Shown here: positions 14,714 to 22,389 of the stretch, one piece after another
How the letters are laid out: every line of letters begins with the position of its first letter
How positions within the stretch are numbered: the stretch's first letter is position 1
Assembly (NCBI GenBank): GCA_028820505.1
Contig: JAPPIT010000119.1
Location: forward strand, 1-46,861
Direction: 5' to 3'
Length of the DNA stretch: 46,861 nucleotides
Origin: Defluviicoccus sp.
Lineage (GTDB): Bacteria; Pseudomonadota; Alphaproteobacteria; MPNO01
Program-made: the position numbers and the translations under genes
The notes under the pieces: generated by a model
What the model saw: the letters and a program-made list of their open reading frames with translations, nothing else
What the model was told of the DNA's origin: nothing
The model's database searches: none

Positions 14714-17057
14714 CGCGCGCCGCGTCCCGGATCGCCTGCCATACGCGCTCGGGCGACGCGGGGAGCTCGATGTGGCGGACGCCGAGCGGCTTGAGCGCAT
14801 CGACGATGGCGTTGGCGACGGCGCCGGGCGATACCGCGGTCCCACCCTCGCTGCCGGGCTTGACGCCGAGCGGATTGGTGGGCGCCGGCACTTCCTGCAG
14901 CGCGGTGGTGAAGTCGGGCACCATGTCGGCGCGCGGCATCGCGTAGTCCATGAAGCTCGCGCTCAACGCCTGTCCGGTCGCCTCGTCGTAGACGCAGCGC
15001 TCGCTGAGCGCCTGGCCGATCCCCTGGACGACGGCGCCGTGGGTCTGTCCGTCGATCAGCAGCGGGTTGATCGCACGCCCCACGTCGTCGACCGCGGTAT
15101 AGCGGACGATCTCGACGACGCCGGTCTCCGGGTCGACCTCGACCTCGCAGACGTGGCAGCCGCTGCCGAAGGCCGGCTTGCGGCTCTCCACCTCGGCGTC
15201 GGCCGCGAGCGGGCCCCTGAGCCGTTCGGGAAGGTCGCCGCGCTCGCGCGCCGCGCGCGCGGCGTCGAACAGATCGATCGAGCGGTCCGTGCCAACGACG
15301 GTGTAGCGGCCCTCCGCGTACTCGATGTCGTCCACCGCCGCTTCCAGAACGTGAGAGGCGATCTCGCGGCCGCGCGCGACGATCTCCTCCGAGGCCTGGC
15401 TCAGGATCGTCGCGCCGAGCCGCATCGAGCGTCCCGAGTTGGACCCGCCGCCGACCTTGACGGCATCGGTGTCGCCGAGGGTGAAGCGGACGGTGTCGAA
15501 CGCCACGGACAGCATTTCGGACACCATCTGGCCGAACGCGGTCTCGTGCCCCTGCCCCGAATCCTGGGTGCCGATGACCACCTCGACGCGCCCCTCGGGA
15601 TGGACCTCGATCTCGGTGCGCTCGTGCGGCGCGCCGGTCGCGAGGTCGATGTAGTTGGCGATCCCGATGCCGCGCAGCCTGCCGCCCACGGCGGCGGCGC
15701 CCACCCTCTCCCGCCAGCCGGAGAGCGAGACGGCCCGTTCCATCGCGGCGGGAAAGTCGCCGCTGTCGAAGGTGAGGCCGAGCCCGTTGAAATAGGGGAT
15801 CGACTCCGGCGGCACCATGTTGCGCCGGCGGATCTCGAGCCGGTCCATCCCGAGCCGGTCGGCGGCGATGTCGATCAGCCGCTCCATCGCGTAGGTGACC
15901 TCGGGCCGACCCGCGCTGCGATAGGGGTAGGTCGGCGGGGTGTTGGTGGCGACCGCGCGGGCCCGCGCGTGGCAGGCGCCGATGCGGTAGGTGAGCGGGA
16001 AGATCTCCACCCCCTTGATCATCGGGATGAAGGAGACCGCGTGCGCGCCGATATTGCTGATGTTGGAAATGCGCAAGCCCAGGAAACGCCCGTCCTCGTC
16101 GAGCGCGAGCGCGGCATCGACCGCGAGGTCGCGCGCCTGGAAATCGGTGAGGAACATCTCCGTCCGGTCGCCGGTCCACTTCACCGGCCGGCCGACCCGG
16201 CGCGCCGCCCACAGCACGATGGCGAATTCGGGGTAGAGCGCGTTGCGCGTGCCGTAGCTGCCGCCGACGTCGTTGGCGGTGACCCGGACCGAATCGGTCT
16301 CCACGCCGAGCACCGCGGCAAGGTCGATCTTGTAGCGCACCACCCCGCCGCCGCCGGCGTGCAGGGTATAGCGGCCGGTAGCCGCATCGTAGGCGCCGAC
16401 CGCGGTGCGGGGCTCCATCGGAACGCCGGTGCAGCGCGACAGCGCGGTCCTCAGCGTGACCGCCGCGTGGGCGCGGGCGAAGGCGCGGTCGGTCGCTTCC
16501 GCGTCGCCGACCTCGCCGTCGACGCAGATATTGGAGCCGTGCTCCTCCCACGCCGCGGGCCCGCCCTCGGCGGCGCGCCGGGTCGCGGCGATCGGCGGCA
16601 GCTCGGCATAGCTGACGGCGACCCGCTCGGCGCCGTCGCGCGCCGCATCGACGGTCTCGCCGATGACCGCCGCGACCGCCTCGCCCACATGCCGCACACG
16701 CTCCAGCGGGATCACCTCGTGCGGCGGCGCGAAGGTGTCGGTCCCGTCGCTGTTGCCGATCCTGATGTCGGGCGGGCTCGACGGCACGGTGACGTGCGGA
16801 ATGAGGCCGATCCCGTCGGCCGCCGCGTCCCGTCCGGTCAGCACCGCGACGACCCCCGGAACCGCGAGCGCGCCGGCCGTATCGATCTCCTCGATCCGCG
16901 CGTTCGCGTGCGGCGCGCGGACCATGATCGCGTAGGTCTGCCCCGGCCGGTCGACATCGTCGCTGAAGCGCCCGTGCCCGGTCACCAGCCGCAGATCCTC
17001 GACCCGCGGAATCGGCCGGCCGATCATTCCCGTCGGGGACCCCGTCACGGTTGCCAC
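14706..17057 (-). CDS. Orphan CoxL-type molybdopterin subunit
   Basis: A 783-residue large subunit of the xanthine oxidase family. It starts with GRPIPRVEDLRLVTGHGRFSDD, and has GGSYGTRNALYPEFA, the active-site loop YPYRSAGRPE, GTQDSGQGHETAFGQ and the catalytic-glutamate region GVKPGSEGGTA. The loop is not the AYRCSFR of true form I CO dehydrogenase. No FAD or 2Fe-2S subunit gene is adjacent, so it must borrow partners or they lie elsewhere. GTG 17057 sits two bases after the stop of the upstream monooxygenase gene; GTG 17048 and ATG 17027 are alternatives. It is the last gene of a five-gene operon and probably hydroxylates a heteroaromatic or aldehyde substrate. Confidence 0.85.
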   Translation of the reverse strand: MATVTGSPTGMIGRPIPRVEDLRLVTGHGRFSDDVDRPGQTYAIMVRAPHANARIEEIDTAGALAVPGVVAVLTGRDAAADGIGLIPHVTVPSSPPDIRIGNSDGTDTFAPPHEVIPLERVRHVGEAVAAVIGETVDAARDGAERVAVSYAELPPIAATRRAAEGGPAAWEEHGSNICVDGEVGDAEATDRAFARAHAAVTLRTALSRCTGVPMEPRTAVGAYDAATGRYTLHAGGGGVVRYKIDLAAVLGVETDSVRVTANDVGGSYGTRNALYPEFAIVLWAARRVGRPVKWTGDRTEMFLTDFQARDLAVDAALALDEDGRFLGLRISNISNIGAHAVSFIPMIKGVEIFPLTYRIGACHARARAVATNTPPTYPYRSAGRPEVTYAMERLIDIAADRLGMDRLEIRRRNMVPPESIPYFNGLGLTFDSGDFPAAMERAVSLSGWRERVGAAAVGGRLRGIGIANYIDLATGAPHERTEIEVHPEGRVEVVIGTQDSGQGHETAFGQMVSEMLSVAFDTVRFTLGDTDAVKVGGGSNSGRSMRLGATILSQASEEIVARGREIASHVLEAAVDDIEYAEGRYTVVGTDRSIDLFDAARAARERGDLPERLRGPLAADAEVESRKPAFGSGCHVCEVEVDPETGVVEIVRYTAVDDVGRAINPLLIDGQTHGAVVQGIGQALSERCVYDEATGQALSASFMDYAMPRADMVPDFTTALQEVPAPTNPLGVKPGSEGGTAVSPGAVANAIVDALKPLGVRHIELPASPERVWQAIRDAARAT

Positions 17058-17058
17058 G

Positions 17059-18261
17059 CTAGATCAGGAAGTTGCCGTGCGGCAGGCCGAGCAGCGCGCG
17101 GCCGTGCTCGGCGCCGTTGGCGTCCCACGACACGCCGATATGACCGATCCCGGCATGCACGTCGCGGAAGAAGCGCTGCAACGGGTTCGCGCGGTAGTTC
17201 CCGGCCCCGCCCGAGGCTCGGTAGAGGAGGTCGACCACGTCGGCGCATTTGCGGCAGGCATAGGCGGCGTCGGCGCGCCAGCGGGTCTTTTCCACATCGG
17301 TCGGGATCCGGCCTTCCTCGGCGATCGCATGGGCCTCGCGCGGGCCTTCCCTCAACTGCAGCCGGATGGCGCGGATGACGCTGGCGGCCTCGGCGATCTT
17401 GATCTGCACCGCCGCGTGGTCGGCGATGCGCTGCCGGTTGAAAGTCGCGACCCGGGACCGCATCGATTCGGTGTAGCAGTCGAACGCGCCGCGCGCGGCC
17501 CCCAGCATCGCGCCGGCGATGATGTGGGAGAACAGCCCGAGCAGCGGCAGGCGGTAGAGCGAGGCCGGGTTGACCGTCGAGCCGGGCGTGGGTCCGCCGC
17601 GCATGTCGTGCGGGCTGAGCGCCATGTAGTCGGGGACGAAGACGTTCTCGCAGGTAACGTCGTGCGAGCCGCTGCCGACCAGGCCGGCGACGTCCCACGT
17701 GTCGATCACCTCGATGTCGTCGCAATCGACGACGAAGATGTGGGGTTTCGGGTCTCCCTCCCCGCCTTCCGGCGGCACCATGCCGCCCAGCATGATCCAG
17801 TGCGAAACGTCGATGCCGCTGGAGAACGGCCACCGTCCGCTCAACAGGTAACCGCCGTCCACCGGCACCGCCTTGCCCGGCGGGTAGACGGTCGCGGAGC
17901 CGATCCGCGCGTCCGGGTTGGGCCCCCACACCTCGTCCTGCGCACGCTCGGGCCACATCCCGAGCATCCAGTTGTGCGAGACCAGATTGACCCACACCCA
18001 GGCGGTGGAGGCGCAGGCGCGGCCGAGATGCTCGCCGATATCGACGAACAGGCCGAAATCGCCTTCCGAGCCGCCGTAGCGGAACGGCCTGTAGACGCCC
18101 CAAAGCCCGGACTCCTGCAAGTCCGCGACCGTGTCGGGATGAAGCTTCCGCAGACGCTCGGTCTCGTCCGCCCGCGCCGCGATGGAATCGACCAGCCCGC
18201 TGGCGCGGCCGATCAACTCTTCGCGGCCCGGAACCGTCGCCTGCAAGGATCCCTCCGCCAT
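17059..18261 (-). CDS. Acyl-CoA-dehydrogenase-fold monooxygenase B
   Basis: A 400-residue protein of the acyl-CoA dehydrogenase fold that more closely resembles flavin-dependent monooxygenases of group D (HsaA or p-hydroxyphenylacetate hydroxylase C2 type). Features are the N-terminal helices (LRKLHPDTVADLQESGLWGVYRP), the flavin-side segment LLSGRWPFSSGIDVSHW, DTWDVAGLVGSGSHDV and the C-terminal HIGVSWDANGAEHG. ATG 18261 is preceded by GGGAGGAG. It is a paralogue of the gene just upstream. These enzymes use reduced flavin from a separate reductase; none is present nearby. Confidence 0.85.
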   Translation of the reverse strand: MAEGSLQATVPGREELIGRASGLVDSIAARADETERLRKLHPDTVADLQESGLWGVYRPFRYGGSEGDFGLFVDIGEHLGRACASTAWVWVNLVSHNWMLGMWPERAQDEVWGPNPDARIGSATVYPPGKAVPVDGGYLLSGRWPFSSGIDVSHWIMLGGMVPPEGGEGDPKPHIFVVDCDDIEVIDTWDVAGLVGSGSHDVTCENVFVPDYMALSPHDMRGGPTPGSTVNPASLYRLPLLGLFSHIIAGAMLGAARGAFDCYTESMRSRVATFNRQRIADHAAVQIKIAEAASVIRAIRLQLREGPREAHAIAEEGRIPTDVEKTRWRADAAYACRKCADVVDLLYRASGGAGNYRANPLQRFFRDVHAGIGHIGVSWDANGAEHGRALLGLPHGNFLI

Positions 18262-18337
18262 GACTCCTCCCGGTCGGACGCGGACCGATGATGGCCAATC
18301 GGGCCGGCGCACGGCAAGTGCGGGATGGCGCCGCCGC

Positions 18338-19543
18338 TCAGCTTCTCGCACGCGGGTCCGCCAGCGGCAGGCCGAACAGCGCCTTGCCGTAATTGGTCGC
18401 CTGCGGGTCCCACGCCGTGCCGACCTGGGACGAGGCCGCTCGGATGTCGCGCCAGATCCTCGCGACCGGGCTGTCGGGCTCCATCGCCCGCATTCCGGCG
18501 AGCGCGTAGAGCCGGTCGGCGGCGCGCAGGCAGAGCTGGATCGCAAACGAGTTGTTGCGCCGCCAGCGGGTCCTGGTTTCCAGGTCGGCGATCCTGCCGG
18601 CCTCGGTGACGGCCGCCGCGTCCGCGCAGTCCTTCAACAGCATCGACCAGGCGGCGTCGATCTCGGCGCCGGATTCGGCGACGCGCGCCTGCACGGTCGG
18701 CTGCTCCGCGAGCTTCACGCTGCCGCGCGCGCCGGTCCTGTCCCGGATGTCGTCGACGACGTGATCCATCATGCCGCGTGCCAGCCCGACCGCCGGCGCG
18801 GAGAACGCGCGCGCGCCGATGCCCCAGAACGGCAACCGGTAGATCGTCCCGGGGTTGATCCTGCTGCCCGGCGTCTCCAGCGCCCTGTCGTCCTGCACCC
18901 GATGAATGCGGTATTCGGGGATGAACACGTCGTCCACCCGGAGCGACCGGCTGCCGGTCCCGCGTAATCCCGTCATATCCCAGTCATCTATTACCTCGTA
19001 GTCGCTCTCCGGCACCGCCGCGAAGGCGACGAAGGGCGGCCCGTTCTCCGGCTTGAAGAACAGCTGGAGGTTGTTCCAGGAGGCGAAGTCGATGCCGCTC
19101 GAATAGCGCCACGCGCCGCTGACCGCGAAGCCCCCGTCGACCTCGCGCACCTCGGCGGCGCGGTCGGGAAAGGACGAAGCGGTCTGCGCGTTCGGGTCGT
19201 CCGCCCAGAGCTCCTCCTGCGCGCGCCGGTCCTTGCGCCCGTTGATCCAGGTCTGCATCAGGAGGTTGGTGAACACCCAGGTGCTGGAGCCGCAGCCGCG
19301 CCCGAGCTCGGCGGCGACGTCGATCATCGTTTCGAGATCGGCCTCGTAGCCGCCGTACCGGGCGGGCTGGAGTATCCGGTAGAACCCGGCCTCGACGAAC
19401 GCCTCATGGGTCTCCCGCGGGACGGTCCGCGTCCGGTCGGGTATCGCCGCGCGTTCGCGCAGCACCGGGACCAGGTCCCGCGCGCGACCCACCAGCTCCT
19501 CGCGCAAGCCGTCCCGGTTGGACGATGCCCCCGCCACCGTCAC
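18338..19543 (-). CDS. Acyl-CoA-dehydrogenase-fold monooxygenase A
   Basis: A 401-residue paralogue of the following gene, with the same landmarks: VPRETHEAFVEAGFYRILQPARYGG, VSGAWRYSSGIDFASWNN, DDWDMTGLRGTGSRSLRVDDVFIPEY, and GTAWDPQATNYGKALFGLPL. Divergence between the pair is large, so they probably have separate substrates or form a hetero-oligomer. GTG 19543 starts seven bases after the Sel1 gene stop. As with its partner, hydroxylation of an aromatic or steroid-like ring with reduced flavin is the family role; true acyl-CoA dehydrogenase activity is less likely. Confidence 0.83.
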   Translation of the reverse strand: MTVAGASSNRDGLREELVGRARDLVPVLRERAAIPDRTRTVPRETHEAFVEAGFYRILQPARYGGYEADLETMIDVAAELGRGCGSSTWVFTNLLMQTWINGRKDRRAQEELWADDPNAQTASSFPDRAAEVREVDGGFAVSGAWRYSSGIDFASWNNLQLFFKPENGPPFVAFAAVPESDYEVIDDWDMTGLRGTGSRSLRVDDVFIPEYRIHRVQDDRALETPGSRINPGTIYRLPFWGIGARAFSAPAVGLARGMMDHVVDDIRDRTGARGSVKLAEQPTVQARVAESGAEIDAAWSMLLKDCADAAAVTEAGRIADLETRTRWRRNNSFAIQLCLRAADRLYALAGMRAMEPDSPVARIWRDIRAASSQVGTAWDPQATNYGKALFGLPLADPRARS

Positions 19544-19550
19544 GCGGCGC

Positions 19551-20333
19551 CTAGCGCCTGCCCCCGGAACCGCAGCGGCGGTCGGCCGCCGCGCGCGCGG
19601 CGGCGCGCTGATCCGGCGTCAGCTTCCCGTCCAGCCGCTGCGCATAGGCCGCCGCGTTGGGCTGGCCCGCGGTCTGCGCGCAGGCGAACCTGATACGCGC
19701 CTCGACAGGGTCGCGTTCCACGCCGCGCCCTTCCGCGTAGAGGACTCCGAGGTTGAACTGAGCCTGGCCGAGCCCCGCATCCGCCGCCTTCCGATACCAG
19801 TCGGCGGCACCCGTCTCGTCGGCCGTGCCCGCGAGGCCCTTTTCCAGGATAAAGGCGAGATTGAACGCGGCCTCGGGGATGCCGTTCTCCGCCGCACGCC
19901 CGTACCACACGGCGGCCTCGCCGATATCCCGCCCGACGCCGCTTCCTTCGTGAAGGGCGATCGCCAGCCGGTATTGGGCGAGCGCATGTCCGCCCTCGGC
20001 GGCGCGGCGAAACCATTCGACGGCCTTGCCCGGGTCGGCATCGGTGCCCACCCCGTTCTCGTACTTCGTGCCGAGAAGGAACTGCGCCTGCGGGGAACCC
20101 GCCCTGGCCGCCTTCCCGTACCAGCGCATCGCGTCGCCATAGGTGGTCGGTGTCTTCACCCGCTTCTGAGCGGACGCCGCGGAGGCGATGGCCAGGGCGA
20201 TACAGAGCGCACCGATCGGTCCGAGAATACCCGGCAAGGCCGCTCTGCCGGCCAAGCTGTACCCGAAGTGGGACAAGGCGAAATCCGATCTCCGTTGCGC
20301 CGGGGTGTAGAACGCGGCCCGGTCCGGACTCAC
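19551..20333 (-). CDS. Exported Sel1-repeat protein
   Basis: About 260 residues with an N-terminal signal or anchor (ILGPIGALCIALAIASAASAQ, ending near residue 50) and then four to five Sel1-like helical repeats (for example AVEWFRRAAEGGHALAQYRLA and AADWYRKAADAGLGQAQFNLG). Such repeats mediate protein contacts, often in the periplasm. GTG 20333 overlaps the reductase stop (GTGA), so it is embedded in a catabolic operon; a shorter start nearer the signal is possible. The C-terminus is Arg/Gly-rich. Why an exported scaffold is co-expressed with cytoplasmic enzymes is unclear. Confidence 0.83.
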   Translation of the reverse strand: MSPDRAAFYTPAQRRSDFALSHFGYSLAGRAALPGILGPIGALCIALAIASAASAQKRVKTPTTYGDAMRWYGKAARAGSPQAQFLLGTKYENGVGTDADPGKAVEWFRRAAEGGHALAQYRLAIALHEGSGVGRDIGEAAVWYGRAAENGIPEAAFNLAFILEKGLAGTADETGAADWYRKAADAGLGQAQFNLGVLYAEGRGVERDPVEARIRFACAQTAGQPNAAAYAQRLDGKLTPDQRAAARAAADRRCGSGGRR

Positions 20334-21325
20334 GCGGCGACGTCGACCACGACCCGTCCGCGGGTCTGGCCCTTGAGGATCCGGTCGGCGAGAGCCGGAA
20401 GCGCATCCAGCGCCACGGTCTGGCTCACGGCGTCGATCCGGTCCATCGGCAGCTCGGCCGCAAGCCGCCGCCAGGCTTTCACGCGGCGGTCGCGCGGATA
20501 CATCACCGAATCGATGCCGAGCAGGTTCACGCCCCGCAGGAGGAAGGGGATGACGGTGGTGTTGAGCGCGTTGCCGCCCGCCAGCCCGCACGCCGCCACG
20601 GAGCCGCCGTATTTCAGCCCGGTGAGGATGGAGGCGAGGGTCGTTCCGCCGACCGCGTCGATGGCGCCCGCCCAGCGCTCGCTCGCCAGCGGGCGCTGGG
20701 GCTCCGTGGCGAGCTCGGCCCGGTCGATCACCGTCGCGGCGCCGAGCGCCTTCAGTTCGTCCGCCGTCTCCATCCGCCCGGTGGACGCCGCGACCTCGTA
20801 TCCCAGCGCGGCGAGCAGGATGACGGCGACGCTGCCGACCCCGCCGTTGGCGCCGGTTACCAGCACCTCTCCCATACCCGGCGACAGCCCCGCATCCTCC
20901 AGCGCCATCGCCGCGATCATCGCGGTGAACCCCGCCGTGCCCAGCGCCATGGCGCGATAGGCATCGAGGCCGTCGGGGATCTTCACCACCCAATCGGCGG
21001 GCACGCGGGCGCGCTCGGCGAAGCCGCCCCAGCGCACCTCGCCCAGACGGTAGCCGGTAACGAGAACCTCGTCGCCGACGGCGATGTCCGGCGCCGACGA
21101 CGCCGTCACCGTGCCGGCCAGATCGATCCCGGGGACATGGGGGTAGTTGCGGACCAGCCGGCCGATCCCCTTCAGGATCATCCCGTCCTTGTAGTTGAGG
21201 TCGGAGTACCTGACCGCGACGGTGACGTCGCCGTCGGGAAGGTCGCCCTCGTCCAACTCTCCGATGGCGGCCGCGACCCCGTCATCCTTCTCTTCGAGGA
21301 CGAGAGCCCTGAACCGGTCTGCCAT
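20330..21325 (-). CDS. acuI: YhdH/AcuI-type NADPH reductase
   Basis: A 331-residue medium-chain reductase without zinc ligands, of the YhdH/YhfP family that includes acrylyl-CoA reductase AcuI. It has VRYSDLNYKDGMILKG (about 37-52), HVPGIDLAGTV, the nucleotide-binding motif VLVTGANGGVGSVAVILLAALGYEV, and SVMYPRDRRVKAWRRLA. AcuI reduces toxic acryloyl-CoA to propionyl-CoA during dimethylsulfoniopropionate or 3-hydroxypropionate metabolism. The neighbours give no DMSP lyase, so the substrate here may be another enoyl-CoA or quinone. It heads the five-gene minus-strand operon; AGGGG precedes the ATG. Confidence 0.82.
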   Translation of the reverse strand: MADRFRALVLEEKDDGVAAAIGELDEGDLPDGDVTVAVRYSDLNYKDGMILKGIGRLVRNYPHVPGIDLAGTVTASSAPDIAVGDEVLVTGYRLGEVRWGGFAERARVPADWVVKIPDGLDAYRAMALGTAGFTAMIAAMALEDAGLSPGMGEVLVTGANGGVGSVAVILLAALGYEVAASTGRMETADELKALGAATVIDRAELATEPQRPLASERWAGAIDAVGGTTLASILTGLKYGGSVAACGLAGGNALNTTVIPFLLRGVNLLGIDSVMYPRDRRVKAWRRLAAELPMDRIDAVSQTVALDALPALADRILKGQTRGRVVVDVAA

Positions 21326-21512
21326 GAATCGACCCCTGAACGCTTTCGTGCGATGCGCGCGACCAATAGGCGCTTCCGCGGCACACCGTCAAGCGATTGT
21401 AACGATCGGCGACAAGGAGCCGCAGGGAATGGCGGCGACCGGCCCTCCGGCGCTTGCTTCCCCTTCCCGCATGTGCCACTTCACCGGCTCGGGACCACTT
21501 GGGTAGGCGACG

Positions 21513-22358
21513 ATGGCGCGCTATGTCCGGCTCGACGATCGGGCCGTTCTGTCCGTTTCGGGAAGCGATGCGCACGGGTTCCTCCAGGGCCTGATCACCA
21601 ACGACGTCGACAAGCTGCGCGACGGCGCGGCCATCCATGCCGCCCTGTTGACGCCCCAGGGCAAGTACCTGTTCGACTTTTTCGTGTTCCGGCGGGGAGA
21701 GGCGTTCTGCCTCGACTGCGAAGCCGACGCCCGACCGGCGCTGGCGAAGCGGCTTGCGATGTACAAGCTGCGCGCCGACGTGGCGGTCGACGCGGCCGTC
21801 GCCGACGCGGTCCACGCGGTGTTCGGCGACGATGCGCGGGAAGCCGCGCGCCGGATCGAGGGCGCGGACGTGTTCGTCGACTCGCGCCATCCTGTCCTCG
21901 GCATGCGCGTCGTGGGCCGATGCGGCGACAGCGCGCTGCAACGGGCCGGGATCGAGGCCGCCGAGCGCGCGGATTACGAGGCGCTCCGCATCGCGCAGGG
22001 GATACCGGACGGGCGGCGCGATCTGGTGCCCGAGAGATCGTTCCTGCTGGAGAACGGATTCGACGAGCTGAACGGGGTCGACTTCGAAAAGGGCTGCTAT
22101 GTCGGCCAGGAGGTCACGGCGCGGATGAAGCACCGCAACCTGGTCCGCAAGCGGCTGGTGCCGGTTCGCATCGACGGCGCCGCGCCCGAAGCCGGGACCC
22201 CGGTCTTCAGCGGGAAAAGCGAAGTCGGAGAAATCAGGACCAGCACCGGCGGCCTCGCCCTCGCCCTCCTGCGGATCGAGGCGATCGAGGGCGGCGAGAC
22301 GTTGCGGACCGAGACCGCCGCGATTCACCCGGAAAAGCCCGGCTGGGCGGATTTCTGA
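21513..22358 (+). CDS. ygfZ: Folate-binding YgfZ-like protein
   Basis: A 281-residue GcvT-fold protein. The diagnostic motif KGCYVGQE with Cys195 is present (193-200), together with SGSDAHGFLQGLITNDV at the N-terminus. YgfZ proteins bind tetrahydrofolate and support maturation or repair of certain iron-sulfur enzymes such as MiaB. That is a housekeeping role useful in a genome rich in Fe-S hydroxylases. It is transcribed alone, divergent from the acuI operon across 187 bases with no recognised signal, and convergent with ppdK. Confidence 0.9.
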   Translation: MARYVRLDDRAVLSVSGSDAHGFLQGLITNDVDKLRDGAAIHAALLTPQGKYLFDFFVFRRGEAFCLDCEADARPALAKRLAMYKLRADVAVDAAVADAVHAVFGDDAREAARRIEGADVFVDSRHPVLGMRVVGRCGDSALQRAGIEAAERADYEALRIAQGIPDGRRDLVPERSFLLENGFDELNGVDFEKGCYVGQEVTARMKHRNLVRKRLVPVRIDGAAPEAGTPVFSGKSEVGEIRTSTGGLALALLRIEAIEGGETLRTETAAIHPEKPGWADF

Positions 22359-22389
22359 ACGGCCGTCGCGCCGTATCGAGGGACGCGAC

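Noticed and set aside
14706-17057. Call of true aerobic CO dehydrogenase (CoxL form I)
   Set aside because: The active-site loop reads PYRSAGR rather than AYRCSFR, and CoxM/CoxS are missing. The large subunit at 42829 also lacks the motif.
17059-19543. Ordinary fatty-acid acyl-CoA dehydrogenases
   Set aside because: The sequence landmarks follow the HsaA/HpaH-like oxygenase branch, and no beta-oxidation genes are adjacent.
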